A DNA stretch of 64,000 bases from Aliidiomarina halalkaliphila (GCF_007096385.1 NZ_VJWL01000001.1:827194-891193), one strand, 5' to 3'; positions 16,091 to 26,829 are shown, counted from the stretch's first letter. Made by a program: numbers and translations. Notes: generated by a model from the sequence alone, not told the origin.

Positions 16091-18553
16091 ATGAGTGTCG
16101 CTATTTGGTGTATCGCAACCCTCGTAATACTGGGTGCGTTACTGTATCACCGCGCGTCTTTACGCGCATTTACCGCAGGTGTGGTTGTTATGTTGGCAAT
16201 CGGCACCACCATTGGCCTATTTGCATGGGTACCTTGGGTTATCGCGGGTGTGTTGTTATTGCCATTAAATCTTGGCTTTATCCGCACCGGATTCCTTACT
16301 AAACCTATTTTGAAGGTCTATCGCACCATTATGCCGGAAATGTCACAAACCGAACGTGACGCAATTGAAGCCGGTACCGTCTGGTGGGATGGCGAAGTTT
16401 TCCGTGGCGAGCCCAATTGGAAAAAGCTACACAGCATTCCGGCCCCGAAACTAACCGCCGAAGAAGAGGCTTTTTTAAATGGTCCATGCGATGAAGTATG
16501 CACCATGCTTGATGATTGGGAAGCAACTCACGAGCTTGCAGATATGCCTGAGAACGTTTGGCAGTATCTGAAAGATAACAAATTCTTCGCCATGATCATC
16601 AAGAAGGAGTATGGCGGATTAGAATTCTCGGCGTATGCACAGTCGCGCATTTTGCAAAAGCTAGCCGGCCACTCAACGATTTTGGCAAGTACGGTAGGTG
16701 TACCTAATTCATTAGGTCCAGGTGAATTGCTTCAGCATTACGGCACCAAAGAGCAGCAAGATTATTACTTACCTCGATTGGCGACAGGCCAAGAGATTCC
16801 ATGTTTTGCCCTAACGAGCCCAGAAGCAGGCTCAGATGCCGGTGCTATTCCTGATACAGGCGTGATCTGTAAAGGCCAATGGGAAGGCAAAGAAACCCTT
16901 GGGATTCGTTTGAATTTCAACAAACGCTATATCACCTTGGCACCTATCGCCACTGTGGTGGGCTTGGCGTTTAAACTATACGATCCAGACAATCTGATCG
17001 GCGAGAAAGAAGATCTGGGCATCACCTGTGCTTTATTACCTCGTGATCTCGAAGGCATGCAAATTGGCCGCCGTCACTTCCCATTAAACGTGCCATTCCA
17101 CAATGGTCCGATTCTGGGTAAAGACGTGTTCATCCCGCTTGATTTCATTATCGGTGGCCAAGAGATGGCCGGGAAAGGCTGGCGCATGCTGGTGGAATGT
17201 TTGTCGGTGGGTCGTGCAATCACCTTGCCATCAAACAGTGCCGGTGGAGCAAAATCATTAGCATTGGTCACCGGTGCCTATTCGCGTATTCGTCGCCAGT
17301 TCAAATTGCCAATCGGTAAAATGGAAGGCGTTGAAGAAGCCATGGCTCGCATCGGTGGTAATGCCTATTTGATGGATGCGGTAACGCGTTTCTCAACCAC
17401 GGGCATCGATTTAGGCGAAAAACCTTCGGTGATCTCTGCGATTGCCAAGTACCACATGACCGAAAAATTGCGTGAAGTAATGAACGACGCCATGGATATT
17501 CACGGTGGTAAAGGGATTTGTTTGGGTCCAAACAATTACCTAGGCCGAGGTTACCAAGGCACACCGATCGCAATTACCGTAGAAGGCGCCAACATTCTTA
17601 CTCGCAGCATGATGATTTATGGCCAAGGTGCTATTCGTTGTCATCCGTTTGTATTAGAAGAAATGGAAGCTGCATCAATTAAAGGCAAAGAAGGTCTGAT
17701 CCGTTTTGATAAAGCATTATTTGGTCATATTGGCTTTGTATTTAGCAACTTCGTACGCTCGTTCTGGTACGGATTAGGTGGTTCGCGCTTTGTAAGCGCG
17801 CCGGCCAACGACAGTACAGCCAAGTACTACCGTCAAATGACACGCTTTAGCACCAATCTCGCCCTCATGTCAGATGTAGCCATGGGTGTGTTAGGTGGTG
17901 AGCTGAAACGCCGTGAGCGCATTTCAGCGCGCCTTGGTGACATGCTGAGTTACCTCTTTATCGGTTCGGCCATTCTTAAACGTTTTGAAGATGAAGGCCG
18001 TCAGGCAGAAGATTTGCCCTTCGTACATTGGGCAATGCAAGACACCTTATACAAACTTCAGGAAAGTCAGCGAGCGATGCTTGAGAACTTTGGCGGTATC
18101 GGTAGCTTCCTGAACGTGCTGATGTTCCCGTTTGGCCGCATCACCAAAGCACCATCGGATAAGTTGGGCCATCAGGTGGCACGCTTGTTAATGTCACCAA
18201 ATGCCGCGCGTGAGCGTTTGGGGGATGGTCAGTTCTTATCTGAAAAAGGTCCCTTTGGTTATGTAGAGCAAGTACTGCGGGATATTATCGCCATTGAGCC
18301 ACTGTACGACAAAGTAGTGAAAGCCTCAGGCGAGAAGCTTCCGTTTATGCGCTTACACGAAGTGGGTCTCAAAGGGAAAGAGCTCGGTATTCTTACGGAT
18401 GAAGAAGTGGCATTGTTTGCCCGCGCCGAAGAAGGCCGCTTGAAAGTCATCAATGTGGACGACTTCGATTCATCTGAGTTGATGGCAGGAAAAGCCGCGC
18501 GCGAGCAAGCACCACCGAAACCTGTAAAGGCCAAAGCGAAATCCGTCGCCTAA
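16091..18553 (+). CDS. fadE: Acyl-CoA dehydrogenase FadE
   Basis: An 820-residue membrane-associated acyl-CoA dehydrogenase, the first step of fatty acid beta-oxidation (E. coli FadE has 814 residues). Two hydrophobic helices occupy about residues 3-75. The flavoprotein region follows with [35 protein letters not shown] and [18 protein letters not shown], and the FadE-specific C-terminal extension ends in a Lys/Ala-rich tail. AGGAG lies eight bases before the ATG. Control by FadR is indicated by the operator just upstream, and a strong terminator follows. Monocistronic. Confidence 0.97.
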   Translation: MSVAIWCIATLVILGALLYHRASLRAFTAGVVVMLAIGTTIGLFAWVPWVIAGVLLLPLNLGFIRTGFLTKPILKVYRTIMPEMSQTERDAIEAGTVWWDGEVFRGEPNWKKLHSIPAPKLTAEEEAFLNGPCDEVCTMLDDWEATHELADMPENVWQYLKDNKFFAMIIKKEYGGLEFSAYAQSRILQKLAGHSTILASTVGVPNSLGPGELLQHYGTKEQQDYYLPRLATGQEIPCFALTSPEAGSDAGAIPDTGVICKGQWEGKETLGIRLNFNKRYITLAPIATVVGLAFKLYDPDNLIGEKEDLGITCALLPRDLEGMQIGRRHFPLNVPFHNGPILGKDVFIPLDFIIGGQEMAGKGWRMLVECLSVGRAITLPSNSAGGAKSLALVTGAYSRIRRQFKLPIGKMEGVEEAMARIGGNAYLMDAVTRFSTTGIDLGEKPSVISAIAKYHMTEKLREVMNDAMDIHGGKGICLGPNNYLGRGYQGTPIAITVEGANILTRSMMIYGQGAIRCHPFVLEEMEAASIKGKEGLIRFDKALFGHIGFVFSNFVRSFWYGLGGSRFVSAPANDSTAKYYRQMTRFSTNLALMSDVAMGVLGGELKRRERISARLGDMLSYLFIGSAILKRFEDEGRQAEDLPFVHWAMQDTLYKLQESQRAMLENFGGIGSFLNVLMFPFGRITKAPSDKLGHQVARLLMSPNAARERLGDGQFLSEKGPFGYVEQVLRDIIAIEPLYDKVVKASGEKLPFMRLHEVGLKGKELGILTDEEVALFARAEEGRLKVINVDDFDSSELMAGKAAREQAPPKPVKAKAKSVA

Positions 18554-18586
18554 CCCGTAGCCAACACACCGGGTAGGATAGAAAAC

Positions 18587-18620
18587 AAAACGCCGCTGCA
18601 AAAATGCCGCGGCGTTTTTT
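18587..18620 (+). terminator. fadE terminator
   Basis: Ten-bp stem AAAACGCCGC / GCGGCGTTTT followed by TTTTTT, 34 bp after the fadE stop. Confidence 0.9.
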
Positions 18621-18784
18621 ATCCGTAAAGTTTGCGTAAACGGCGTCGATAATATCCGTGAATAGGTTATTTTTATCCCTGCCGATCGCAATCATCGTGC
18701 AACCCTGAGTCGCTTTTTCAGGTTTCATTGTGTCCTTGTGGGGGACCAGAAACTCGTGTGTGTAGATGGAAAAAGCGAACGTTG

Positions 18785-18814
18785 GCGCCCCATCCTCTGG
18801 GGCGCTTTTTTTTT
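18785..18814 (+). terminator. Orphan rho-independent terminator
   Basis: Perfect seven-bp stem GCGCCCC / GGGGCGC with loop ATCCTCT followed by nine T. It is a textbook intrinsic terminator, yet the only plus-strand gene upstream (fadE) already has its own terminator about 165 bp earlier. Confidence 0.85.
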
Positions 18815-18840
18815 GCCTACGCTCAAGCAACACCTCATTA

Positions 18841-18869
18841 AAAAAGCGGTTGCTCTTCCAAGCAACCGC
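18841..18869 (-). terminator. Terminator of the 2-oxoglutarate oxygenase gene
   Basis: Nine-bp stem GCGGTTGCT / AGCAACCGC; on the minus strand it is followed by a run of T (18845 downward). It lies 36 bp past the stop at 18906. Confidence 0.85.
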
Positions 18870-18905
18870 CCTTTCATGATCGTACTCTACCCAAATATGG
18901 GTGGA

Positions 18906-19838
18906 TTACTTTACCAAACCGATTTCACGTAAACGTTCCATCAGATAATCATCTGCGGTAATCGGTGGAAACTTCTTCGGATTCTCGTCGGTGACACACT
19001 GCGGTAATGCATCAATCACCACGTCAGGGTTGAAGTGCAAGAAGAACGGGATCGAATAACGCGATACTTCATTAAACAGTGCCGGCGGATTCACCACCCG
19101 GTGCGTCGTCGACGGCAATACGCCGTTAGTTAAACGCTGCAACATATCGCCCACGTTACAAATAATAGCGCCTTCAATAATAGTCACAGGCACCCATGCG
19201 CCTGATTTCGACAGTACTTCTAGTCCTGGCTCACGCGAGCCAATCAACAAGGTAATCACGTTGATATCTTCATGGGCCGCAGCGCGCACTGATGGCGTGC
19301 CTTTGTCGATAATCGGCGGATAGTGCAACGGACGTAAAATCGAATTACCTTTGTTCACTCGAGTACGGAAATAATCCCGTGGCTGCCCCAAATAAACCGC
19401 AATACCTTCCAGGACCTGGTTGCCTAATTCATCTAGAGAGTTAAACAAGGTTGTCATTTTTTCTTTAAACGATGGTAACTCTTCCGGCCAAATATTGGGG
19501 ATGAGCTGAGGATAATCATCGGTATTATCCACTTCCCGTCCCACATGCCAAAACTCTTTCAAATCGACATGCTTGGCGTCTTTCGCAATTTCAGTTCCAA
19601 AAGGTGTATAACCACGCGCACCGCCAATGCCCGGACAGTGATATTTTAATTTCACCTCTTCAGGAAGTGCGAACAGTTCACGAGTCGTATCGAGTGCATC
19701 CAAAATAATATCGGTTTGAATGCCGTGATTGGTTAACGCTACAAAACCATTAACTTCATAGCCTTGTCCGATGGTTTGGACGAATCCGTCGAAATCTTTC
19801 GCAAACTCCGACATATCAACATGAGGAATTGAGCTCAT
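18906..19838 (-). CDS. Isopenicillin-N-synthase-family 2-oxoglutarate/Fe(II) oxygenase
   Basis: A 310-residue non-haem iron oxygenase. The iron triad is H189 and D191 in AAHEDINVITLL and H246 in STTHRVV; R260 and S262 in RYSIPFF form the 2-oxoglutarate carboxylate-binding pair. The N-terminal DIOX_N-like domain covers about residues 1-120. Members of this family hydroxylate or desaturate small molecules; no substrate can be predicted, and no secondary-metabolite genes lie nearby. An AGGA ribosome-binding site precedes the ATG. Monocistronic, with its own terminator. Confidence 0.9.
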   Translation of the reverse strand: MSSIPHVDMSEFAKDFDGFVQTIGQGYEVNGFVALTNHGIQTDIILDALDTTRELFALPEEVKLKYHCPGIGGARGYTPFGTEIAKDAKHVDLKEFWHVGREVDNTDDYPQLIPNIWPEELPSFKEKMTTLFNSLDELGNQVLEGIAVYLGQPRDYFRTRVNKGNSILRPLHYPPIIDKGTPSVRAAAHEDINVITLLIGSREPGLEVLSKSGAWVPVTIIEGAIICNVGDMLQRLTNGVLPSTTHRVVNPPALFNEVSRYSIPFFLHFNPDVVIDALPQCVTDENPKKFPPITADDYLMERLREIGLVK

Positions 19839-20064
19839 TTAAATATCCTGCTTCTTCACTTTGCTTTAGCTTTCCCGCGGGCTCAGGGCAAAACACGGGC
19901 ACAGATCCTTGATCTTAACCCTAGGCCATGTCCCACACAAGATCTATACGGCAGAGAGCGCAAGAAATCGCCTTGGGAGCAGTAAAGCAACCCTTGCACT
20001 TAACACGACCTTTGCAAACTAAATATGATTCCTAGATAAACTCATGCTAACGTCAATTGCACCA

Positions 20065-20088
20065 TGTGCCGTTGAATGTGCCGTTGAA
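20065..20088. repeat. Two 12-bp direct repeats
   Basis: TGTGCCGTTGAA occurs twice in direct tandem, 26 bp upstream of the chosen start of the lipoprotein gene. It could be replication slippage in a leader; no regulatory role is evident. Confidence 0.6.
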
Positions 20089-20113
20089 TCACGTAAGAAC
20101 AAGGACATTGATT

Positions 20114-20596
20114 ATGCGTTACTCGAAATTTATGCCAACGTCGACTGCAATTGCCACCGTCGCCTTTGCGTTATTACTTGCCGGTTGTGCCCCAGATAAC
20201 ACGTACCACGGTGACGAGCCAGAAATCAAAATCGATCAGGATGAAGCCACGGAAGAGCAAGGCATAATCCGCGATGATTTCACGAAAGAAGAATTAGAAG
20301 CCTTGCGCACACAAGTGAAGTATATCATTGGGGTACCGGAAGCCAGCGATCCAAGCCAGTGCCGCGTCATGCCTTTTGGTGCCAAACCATGCGGGGGTCC
20401 AGCCCAATATTTGATTTACTCTACCAAAGTCACTGATCCCGATGTTATTGAGCCCTTAATCATGCGCTACAACGAATGGTCGGCTATTTATAATCAACGG
20501 GAAGGGTTAATGTCAGATTGCGCCATTGTGCCGCCGATTTCCGCAACCGTTGTTGATGGAGTGTGCGTCGCCAGCGGTGATACCGAGCTGCAATAA
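20114..20596 (+). CDS. Small lipoprotein of unknown function
   Basis: A 160-residue lipoprotein. The N-terminus is a lipoprotein signal peptide ending in LLLAGC, so the Cys is expected to be lipidated. The mature part begins with an acidic stretch (DEPEIKIDQDEATEEQG) and contains several Cys residues, including SQCRVMPFGAKPCGG. No family recognised. The start at 20114 follows AAGGA; an upstream in-frame ATG at 20057 overlaps a 12-bp tandem repeat and would spoil the signal peptide. A strong terminator follows at 20648. Confidence 0.8.
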   Translation: MRYSKFMPTSTAIATVAFALLLAGCAPDNTYHGDEPEIKIDQDEATEEQGIIRDDFTKEELEALRTQVKYIIGVPEASDPSQCRVMPFGAKPCGGPAQYLIYSTKVTDPDVIEPLIMRYNEWSAIYNQREGLMSDCAIVPPISATVVDGVCVASGDTELQ

Positions 20597-20647
20597 AGCA
20601 ATCACGAGTTCCAAGCACGCCTCATGGCTGTTCTACTCATCCACACA

Positions 20648-20679
20648 AAAAAGCTGAGGCCCAAGGGCCTCAGCTTTTT
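20648..20679. terminator. Bidirectional terminator
   Basis: A 15-bp perfect inverted repeat AAAAAGCTGAGGCCC / GGGCCTCAGCTTTTT between convergent genes, with A and T runs at the ends so it can work both ways. Confidence 0.92.
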
Positions 20680-20729
20680 AATACGTGACTATGTCTTCAA
20701 GCGCTGCAAGCAACTTATCTGCTCACACG

Positions 20730-23177
20730 TTAATCGCGCTCTGGGTACAGGTGATTCCACCACTCAGGCTGATCTTTAAGATGTTTATCAAAGAACGCCA
20801 TATAAGTATCCCACCAATGAAAACGCGCATCACGCCCCAAGATATGGTGGTCTTGTCCCATATATTCTACGAGTTCAACATCACGGCCGAGTAATTTAAG
20901 AGCCGTGTACATATTATGGCTCTCACCCGGTGGCACGTTAGTATCCGCGTCACCATGAATCAATAGCATCGGGTTGGTCACTTTGTCTGCGCGATATACA
21001 GGGCTTTGACCCACGTAGAGATCGCGGTTATTCCATGGAAAACTATTTTTACTGGCTTCACCAGAATACAAGAAGCCCCACCACCCTTGGCCCCAGTACG
21101 AGGTGATCGCACTGATACCCGCGTGCGACATAGACGCGGCGTAGATGTCTGTCATGGTTGCCAAGAGCATGGTCATAAAGCCACCATAGCTAGCCCCCAA
21201 ATGGCCTACCCGATCCGCATCTACAAATGAATGGGCGGCAAGAAACTCATTAGTTCCCTGAATAATATCTTCGGCAGTGTACTCACCCCATGCGTTAACG
21301 TGGCGCGCCGAAAAATGTTGACCATAACCAATCGCACCCGTCGGTTGCAGCACATACACTACGTAGCCTTGGGCAGCCCATTGATTGAACGGATAACGTC
21401 CAGTGAAGCCGCGTTGCACCGGCGTGGTTCCACCATAGTAATACACCAGCGCAGGATAGCTGTTGTTGGCATCAAAGTTTGGTGGGTAGTACACGCGCCC
21501 TTCGATGGTATCGCCATGTTTATTGGTAAAGTTCCACGGCTCCACAGGCACGATCACATTGTGCCCAAAATACTTCTCTTTGCTATCCCATAAGGTTTGC
21601 AAGCGGCCTTCCGCCACATCCAGTTGCACAACTTTTTGCGGGGCAGTGACGCTTGAACCTGAAAACACGATACGCGGGAGTGGACCCGTGCTAGCCGCTA
21701 CCTGCTCGACGACTTCAATATCACTGCTAACGCCCATAAAGCGTTCGCGCTGTGGGTTATAGCGATACAGTTGAGTGCCATCACGTTCGGTAACACGCAG
21801 CAAAATATCGCCATTTCCTAAGGCCATGGCACCATTGATAGCTGGGTCAAAAGAACGACTCAAGCCACGGATGCTGCCATCGCGACCTACCTGATACAGT
21901 TGGCCGTCGTAATTATTACTGAGTTTGTCTTCCGGTAAACGTGGATCGCGACCTGCGCCATCACCAAACTCTGGGCCAGCAACCATATACACATCGTTGT
22001 TTACGTAAAAAGCGCTATTAAACGTACGATGAGAACCGAAATCATGGCGTTCACCGGTGTTAAGGTTGAGCTCGAACACATCCACAATAAAGTGCGGTGG
22101 TGCCGCGTAATCGACTTGGCGTTGAGACAGCAAAATACGCTCACCCGATTCGTGCACATCGAGTAAACCAATAGAGTTGGCTGCCGAGGTTAATTGCCGT
22201 AACGCCTTAGTTTCGGTATTCAGGGCAAACACTTGGCTATTGTTTCTAAATGCGCTCCAGCGATCCTCTAACGCCTGATAACGCTTGCTCAGCTCGTTAT
22301 CTTTCTCACCCGTTTTGCTCCAGTTAAACACCAGCTGGGTGTCGTTCAACCAACGCAAACCATTCACGCCTGTGAGTTCATCAGATACCGTGCGTAAGGA
22401 TAAATCTTCCAGTGATAACACCTGAATACGTTGCCCACTCACATAAGCCACGCTGTGCTCATGTGGATGCCACGCGAATTGACTTGCACTCGGATCGGTA
22501 ACACGAAACGCGATGCGGCCCTCATTGAGGTCGCGAATCACTAAATTGCGCTCCGCAGTATTGCCCGTCGCTGGGCTATAACCACTTTCACGCCAGACTA
22601 AAAATCGACCATCAGCGGACAGTTCAAGGCTGTTTACGGTGGTAGCGTCAAACATCTGCTGCTGCGACAAACGCCATTGCTCCGGCCAACTACTATCGAT
22701 CAGATCGTGATCGGCTTTACCCGACCAGCTAAAATCAACACCCGACCAATCCGATACATTCTCGGCCAGCACAACGAGTTTGTGATCACCGGTTTGGATA
22801 TTCAGCTCAAGTTTGCCACCGGACACATTCACACGCTTGCCATTGAGATAGGCAGTCACTTGCTCGAGTTCATTGAATTCCAAAGTGCCTTGGGTAAAGC
22901 GATCCACGCGCAACGGTACGCGCAATACATAGGCAGGCGCTTCACTACCTACTGCAGTTAAGGTGTAGCCGCCGTCGCTAAAATCATTCAGCCACGGCTG
23001 AACTAGACTATCGCGCACGCTATCTTGCTGTTGCGAATCTTGAATCGTAATTAAACTGTTGCCTTGGTCTACTGCGTGCACACGAATGTGACCTTTATCT
23101 ACTGCCAACGCTGCCGAACTTCCAAGAACGGCCACAAGCGCAGCTGCAACCACGTGTAACTGGGATCGCTTCATCAT
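20730..23177 (-). CDS. Secreted S9-family (prolyl oligopeptidase-type) peptidase
   Basis: An 815-residue exported serine peptidase. The signal peptide ends near SSAALA (about residue 25). A beta-propeller region covers the middle, with repeated blade-like segments such as FLVWRESGY and LRWLNDTQLVF. The C-terminal alpha/beta-hydrolase domain carries the catalytic Ser in GASYGG, Asp in HGDADTNVPP and His in GQDHHILG. It probably cleaves peptides in the periplasm or outside the cell (S9C-like; substrate unknown). The start at 23177 follows TAGGAA; a longer frame to 23234 adds a polar Asn/Asp-rich leader that would mask the signal peptide. Confidence 0.93.
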   Translation of the reverse strand: MMKRSQLHVVAAALVAVLGSSAALAVDKGHIRVHAVDQGNSLITIQDSQQQDSVRDSLVQPWLNDFSDGGYTLTAVGSEAPAYVLRVPLRVDRFTQGTLEFNELEQVTAYLNGKRVNVSGGKLELNIQTGDHKLVVLAENVSDWSGVDFSWSGKADHDLIDSSWPEQWRLSQQQMFDATTVNSLELSADGRFLVWRESGYSPATGNTAERNLVIRDLNEGRIAFRVTDPSASQFAWHPHEHSVAYVSGQRIQVLSLEDLSLRTVSDELTGVNGLRWLNDTQLVFNWSKTGEKDNELSKRYQALEDRWSAFRNNSQVFALNTETKALRQLTSAANSIGLLDVHESGERILLSQRQVDYAAPPHFIVDVFELNLNTGERHDFGSHRTFNSAFYVNNDVYMVAGPEFGDGAGRDPRLPEDKLSNNYDGQLYQVGRDGSIRGLSRSFDPAINGAMALGNGDILLRVTERDGTQLYRYNPQRERFMGVSSDIEVVEQVAASTGPLPRIVFSGSSVTAPQKVVQLDVAEGRLQTLWDSKEKYFGHNVIVPVEPWNFTNKHGDTIEGRVYYPPNFDANNSYPALVYYYGGTTPVQRGFTGRYPFNQWAAQGYVVYVLQPTGAIGYGQHFSARHVNAWGEYTAEDIIQGTNEFLAAHSFVDADRVGHLGASYGGFMTMLLATMTDIYAASMSHAGISAITSYWGQGWWGFLYSGEASKNSFPWNNRDLYVGQSPVYRADKVTNPMLLIHGDADTNVPPGESHNMYTALKLLGRDVELVEYMGQDHHILGRDARFHWWDTYMAFFDKHLKDQPEWWNHLYPERD

Positions 23178-23385
23178 GAATGTGTTCCTATCATTGTTAT
23201 CATCATTGCGCCCTATATTACCTAATTGAGACAAGAAGCGAACCCTTGTTCGACGATGCGCCTAGAACAGGCGTTAAAACTCCCTAAACACAACCTATTC
23301 AAACGAAGTTGAACCATGTATGCTAACTCGGTTTTAGTTGAATCTAACCTTATAAAAACAGTGGATAACCACGGGGAACTCATCT

Positions 23386-24942
23386 ATGAGCGCAGATAAT
23401 AAGGCTCCAGAAGCCAATAGCGGTTTGCTCAACCGCATCCTCAATAAAGTAGAGGTCATCGGCAACAAACTGCCCGATCCAGCCGTTATGTTCGCGGGTC
23501 TTCTCGTGATCGTTTGGTTCTTAAGTTTAATTTTTGCCCAATTTTCGTATAGCGAATTAGATCCTCGTTCAGGCAACCCGGTTGTTGTGAACAACCTACT
23601 TGCCCCTGATGCGATGGCTAATTTCCTTGCCACCATGGTCACAACCTTCACCTCATTTGCACCGCTTGGCGTAGTCCTCGTGGCGATGTTAGGTATCGGG
23701 GTGGCAGAGCGCAGTGGCTTTATCAATGTGGGCATTAAGCTGTTGTTGAACAACACCGCTAAATTCATGCTAACGCCCATTCTTATTTTGGTTGCCATTG
23801 TCAGCCACACTGCGGTAGATGCAGGTTACGTGTTGGTAATTCCACTCGGTGGTATTATTTTCTACGCCGCTGGACGTCATCCATTGGCCGGTATCGCGGC
23901 TGCTTTTGCAGGTGTGTCCGGTGGTTTCAGTGCCAACTTTGTTCCCAGTGCAATCGACCCGATGTTACAAGGGATTACTCAAGAAGCGGCGCGTTTATAC
24001 GACCCGACGATCATCTTGAATCCGCTGAACAACTGGTACTTTACCGCTGCGTCCACGTTGGTGGTGGTGTTGGTGGGCTGGTATCTTACCGACCGTGTTA
24101 TTGAGCCGCGTTTAAAAGGCACCGAAGTTGATGGTGATCCAGCAGAAATGCCGAAAATAGAGGAAGTTCAGCCTCGAGATCGGAAAGCATTTAGCGCCGG
24201 TAGCTTAACCATGATTTTAGGTATCGCTTTCCTGGTAGCCGCAGTATGGCCTGAAAGCTCGGCATTACGGAGCCCCGACGGCGAAATTGCAGCCTTTGAT
24301 GCGCCATTAATGCAATCCATCGTCCCCATTATCTTTTTATTATTCTGGTTACCTGGGATTGTTCACGGCTTTGTTGCAGGAACGTTCACTGAATCCAAAG
24401 ATGTGATCATGGCGATGTCGAAGACCATGGAAACCATGGCCTATTACTTGGTCATGGCGTTTTTCTGTGCATTGTTCATTAAAGCATTCGGCGATTCAAA
24501 TCTGGGTATTTTGTTAGCGATGAAAGGAGCAAGTTTCCTGCAATCTCTGGCCGTACCCGGACCAGTCACCTTGGTTGGGATTATCATCTTGGTGGCAATT
24601 ATCAACATTTTTGTTGGTTCAGCCAGCGCCAAATGGTTACTGATTTCGCCAATCTTCGTACCTATGCTGATGCAACTCGGTATCTCGCCCGACTTAACCC
24701 AGGCGGCCTATCGTGTGGGTGACTCGGTGAGTAACATTATCACGCCATTGTTACCGTATTTCCCATTGGTTGTGGTGTACTGTCAACGGTATGTGAAGGG
24801 CACTGGTATCGGTACCTTAGTATCAATGATGCTGCCGTACAGTGTTGCGCTCGGTATTATCTGGACCGCATTCCTATTGCTCTACTGGGCCATTGGAATC
24901 CCTCTGGGTGTACAAGCCAACTATGTGTATCCCGCCGGCTAA
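23386..24942 (+). CDS. AbgT-family transporter
   Basis: A 518-residue inner-membrane transporter of the AbgT family with about a dozen hydrophobic helices. Features typical of the family include the N-terminal VEVIGNKLPDPAVMF, SHTAVDAGYVLVIPLGG, GVSGGFSANF and the C-terminal SASAKWLLISPIFVPM. Family members import p-aminobenzoyl-glutamate (E. coli AbgT) or export antimetabolites such as sulfonamides (MtrF, YdaH). The adjacent argE and surrounding peptidases suggest import of N-acyl amino acids or peptides, but this is inference. Followed by a strong terminator. Confidence 0.93.
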   Translation: MSADNKAPEANSGLLNRILNKVEVIGNKLPDPAVMFAGLLVIVWFLSLIFAQFSYSELDPRSGNPVVVNNLLAPDAMANFLATMVTTFTSFAPLGVVLVAMLGIGVAERSGFINVGIKLLLNNTAKFMLTPILILVAIVSHTAVDAGYVLVIPLGGIIFYAAGRHPLAGIAAAFAGVSGGFSANFVPSAIDPMLQGITQEAARLYDPTIILNPLNNWYFTAASTLVVVLVGWYLTDRVIEPRLKGTEVDGDPAEMPKIEEVQPRDRKAFSAGSLTMILGIAFLVAAVWPESSALRSPDGEIAAFDAPLMQSIVPIIFLLFWLPGIVHGFVAGTFTESKDVIMAMSKTMETMAYYLVMAFFCALFIKAFGDSNLGILLAMKGASFLQSLAVPGPVTLVGIIILVAIINIFVGSASAKWLLISPIFVPMLMQLGISPDLTQAAYRVGDSVSNIITPLLPYFPLVVVYCQRYVKGTGIGTLVSMMLPYSVALGIIWTAFLLLYWAIGIPLGVQANYVYPAG

Positions 24943-24964
24943 TTCAGCCAACGGAACCACCTTT

Positions 24965-24999
24965 AAAAACGGGAGTTGCCAACAGCAACTCCCGTTTTT
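24965..24999 (+). terminator. Terminator after the AbgT gene
   Basis: Perfect 15-bp stem AAAAACGGGAGTTGC / GCAACTCCCGTTTTT with loop CAACA. Confidence 0.92.
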
Positions 25000-25063
25000 C
25001 TTTGCTCCCGCATCACCGCGAAGCATGATAGGATAAACTCAGTTCGTTTCATCGGAGTTTTGT

Positions 25064-26230
25064 ATGTCGGCCAACACCCCGCCAGGTTTTATTGAAATGT
25101 ATCGGCAACTTATTGCCGCCCCTTCTGTATCGTGCCTTGAACCGCAATGGGATATTTCCAATCGTCAAGTGATCGAATTACTCGGCATGTGGTTAACCAC
25201 GATGGGCTTTCAAGTGGAAATTCAGGAGCTTGAACGACAAGCGGGGAAATTTAATCTACTCGCTACCATGAATCCCATTGATGGACCACGGGAAGGTGGC
25301 TTATTACTATCGGGGCACACAGACACCGTGCCTTGGGATGAAGGACGTTGGAGTCGCGATCCCTTTACGCTCACAGAAGCAGATAACAAGCTTTATGGTC
25401 TCGGCAGTGCTGACATGAAAGGCTTTTTTGCCTTTGTGATCGAAGCCATTCGCGATCTCGATTTTCGCCGCCTAAAGAAACCATTGATGATTCTCGCTAC
25501 TGCCGACGAAGAAACCTCCATGGCTGGGGCTCGGGAACTACGTCGGTTTCCTAATTTGCGACCCGACTATGCGGTCATTGGCGAACCGACCATGATGGTG
25601 CCAGTACGTATGCATAAAGGCCATACTACCGACTGCATCAGAGTAACGGGGCGCTCTGGACACAGTTCAAATCCAGCCGCCGGCGTAAACGCCATTAGCA
25701 TCATGCACGACGCCATTGGCTATTTAAAACAACTCGAGCAGGATATGCGTGATAGGTTTCACGAGCCTGCGTTTGAAGTCCCCTACCCAACACTGAATTT
25801 CGGTCATATTCATGGGGGCGATGCCGCCAATCGAATTTGTGCCTGTTGTGAACTTCACATGGACATGCGCCCCCTTCCCGGCATGCACGTGGATACCTTG
25901 AATGAAATGTTGTCGCAGTGTTTAGCACCACTACAGGCACGGCACCCCGGGGCGTTGGAAATTATTGCAATGCATGAGCCGATTCCAGGTTACGAAACCA
26001 AAGCGGATGCCGCCCTTGTGCGCATGGCTGAAGCCATTAGTGGCCACCCTGCGGAACCCGCCAATTACTGTACTGAAGCGCCATTTATCCATGGATTAGG
26101 TTGTGAAACTATTGTGATGGGCCCAGGCTCAATTCAACAGGCACACCAACCCGACGAGTTTATTAGCCTCTCACAAATCCGCCCAGGACAGGAAAAGATT
26201 CGAGCGCTCATCGAGAAGGCGTGTTGCTGA
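25064..26230 (+). CDS. argE: Acetylornithine deacetylase (M20 family)
   Basis: A 388-residue M20 metallohydrolase that removes the acetyl group from N-acetylornithine in arginine synthesis. Visible metal-site motifs are [36 protein letters not shown] and a late [11 protein letters not shown]. Length and motifs match E. coli ArgE (383 residues). A CGGAG ribosome-binding site precedes the ATG. No ARG box was recognised. The stop overlaps the rnhB start (TGATG), so the two genes are coupled. A broader N-acyl amino acid deacylase role cannot be excluded given the AbgT transporter next door. Confidence 0.92.
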   Translation: MSANTPPGFIEMYRQLIAAPSVSCLEPQWDISNRQVIELLGMWLTTMGFQVEIQELERQAGKFNLLATMNPIDGPREGGLLLSGHTDTVPWDEGRWSRDPFTLTEADNKLYGLGSADMKGFFAFVIEAIRDLDFRRLKKPLMILATADEETSMAGARELRRFPNLRPDYAVIGEPTMMVPVRMHKGHTTDCIRVTGRSGHSSNPAAGVNAISIMHDAIGYLKQLEQDMRDRFHEPAFEVPYPTLNFGHIHGGDAANRICACCELHMDMRPLPGMHVDTLNEMLSQCLAPLQARHPGALEIIAMHEPIPGYETKADAALVRMAEAISGHPAEPANYCTEAPFIHGLGCETIVMGPGSIQQAHQPDEFISLSQIRPGQEKIRALIEKACC

Positions 26231-26829
26231 TGCCAGGAAAACCTCTGCTTGCTGCTGAGCTGTTGATATGTGGTGCCGACGAAGCAGGTCGCGGTCCTAT
26301 TGCCGGGCCTGTGGTTGCCGCTGCGGTTATTCTGGATCCGAACAATCCTATCGAGGGCATTGGTGACTCGAAAAAACTCAGTGAAAAAAAACGAGACAAA
26401 CTGAGCATCGAAATAAAAGAAAAAGCCTATTGCTGGGCGATAGCCCAATGTGACCCGGAAGAAATTGACGAACTCAATATCTTACACGCCTCTATGCTGG
26501 CCATGAAGCGTGCCATTGAAGCCCTGCCGGTCACCCCAACAAAAGCGCTTATCGATGGCAACCGTGTGCCACGCTTATCCATGCCTGCTGAAGCTATCGT
26601 ACAAGGCGACGCACGCGAAGCCTGCATTGGCGCGGCATCGATATTGGCAAAAGTGGAGCGGGATCGACAAATGCTCGCTTGGCATGACACCTACCCCCAT
26701 TACAATTTTGCGCAACACAAAGCCTATCCAACGCCCGCTCATTTAGCCGCGCTGCGTGAACATGGTGTAAGCCCGATACATCGAAAAAGTTTTCGCCCAG
26801 TGCGCGAGCGCCTTGACGAAAGCGAATGA
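26230..26829 (+). CDS. rnhB: Ribonuclease HII
   Basis: RNase HII removes ribonucleotides and RNA-DNA junctions from the chromosome. About 199 residues from the ATG at 26230; a GTG at 26221 is an alternative. The active-site motifs [35 protein letters not shown] and the C-terminal [10 protein letters not shown] region are present. In most gammaproteobacteria rnhB lies between lpxB and dnaE; here it follows argE, about 14 kb from the dnaE-accA pair, showing a rearrangement. Confidence 0.95.
   Translation: MPGKPLLAAELLICGADEAGRGPIAGPVVAAAVILDPNNPIEGIGDSKKLSEKKRDKLSIEIKEKAYCWAIAQCDPEEIDELNILHASMLAMKRAIEALPVTPTKALIDGNRVPRLSMPAEAIVQGDAREACIGAASILAKVERDRQMLAWHDTYPHYNFAQHKAYPTPAHLAALREHGVSPIHRKSFRPVRERLDESE

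Larger units (their letters stand above)
18621..18905. other. Intergenic region with an isolated terminator, possible small RNA
   Basis: No convincing protein gene. It contains a second plus-strand terminator (18785-18814) well past the fadE terminator, and the terminator of the oxygenase gene on the minus strand (18841-18869). A plus-strand transcript ending at 18814 would be a short RNA; no clear promoter was found for it. Confidence 0.4.

Noticed and set aside
18450-18728. Minus-strand frame starting MKPEKATQG with an AAGGA ribosome-binding-like site
   Set aside because: It runs through the fadE terminator and into antisense of fadE's 3' end; no family recognised.
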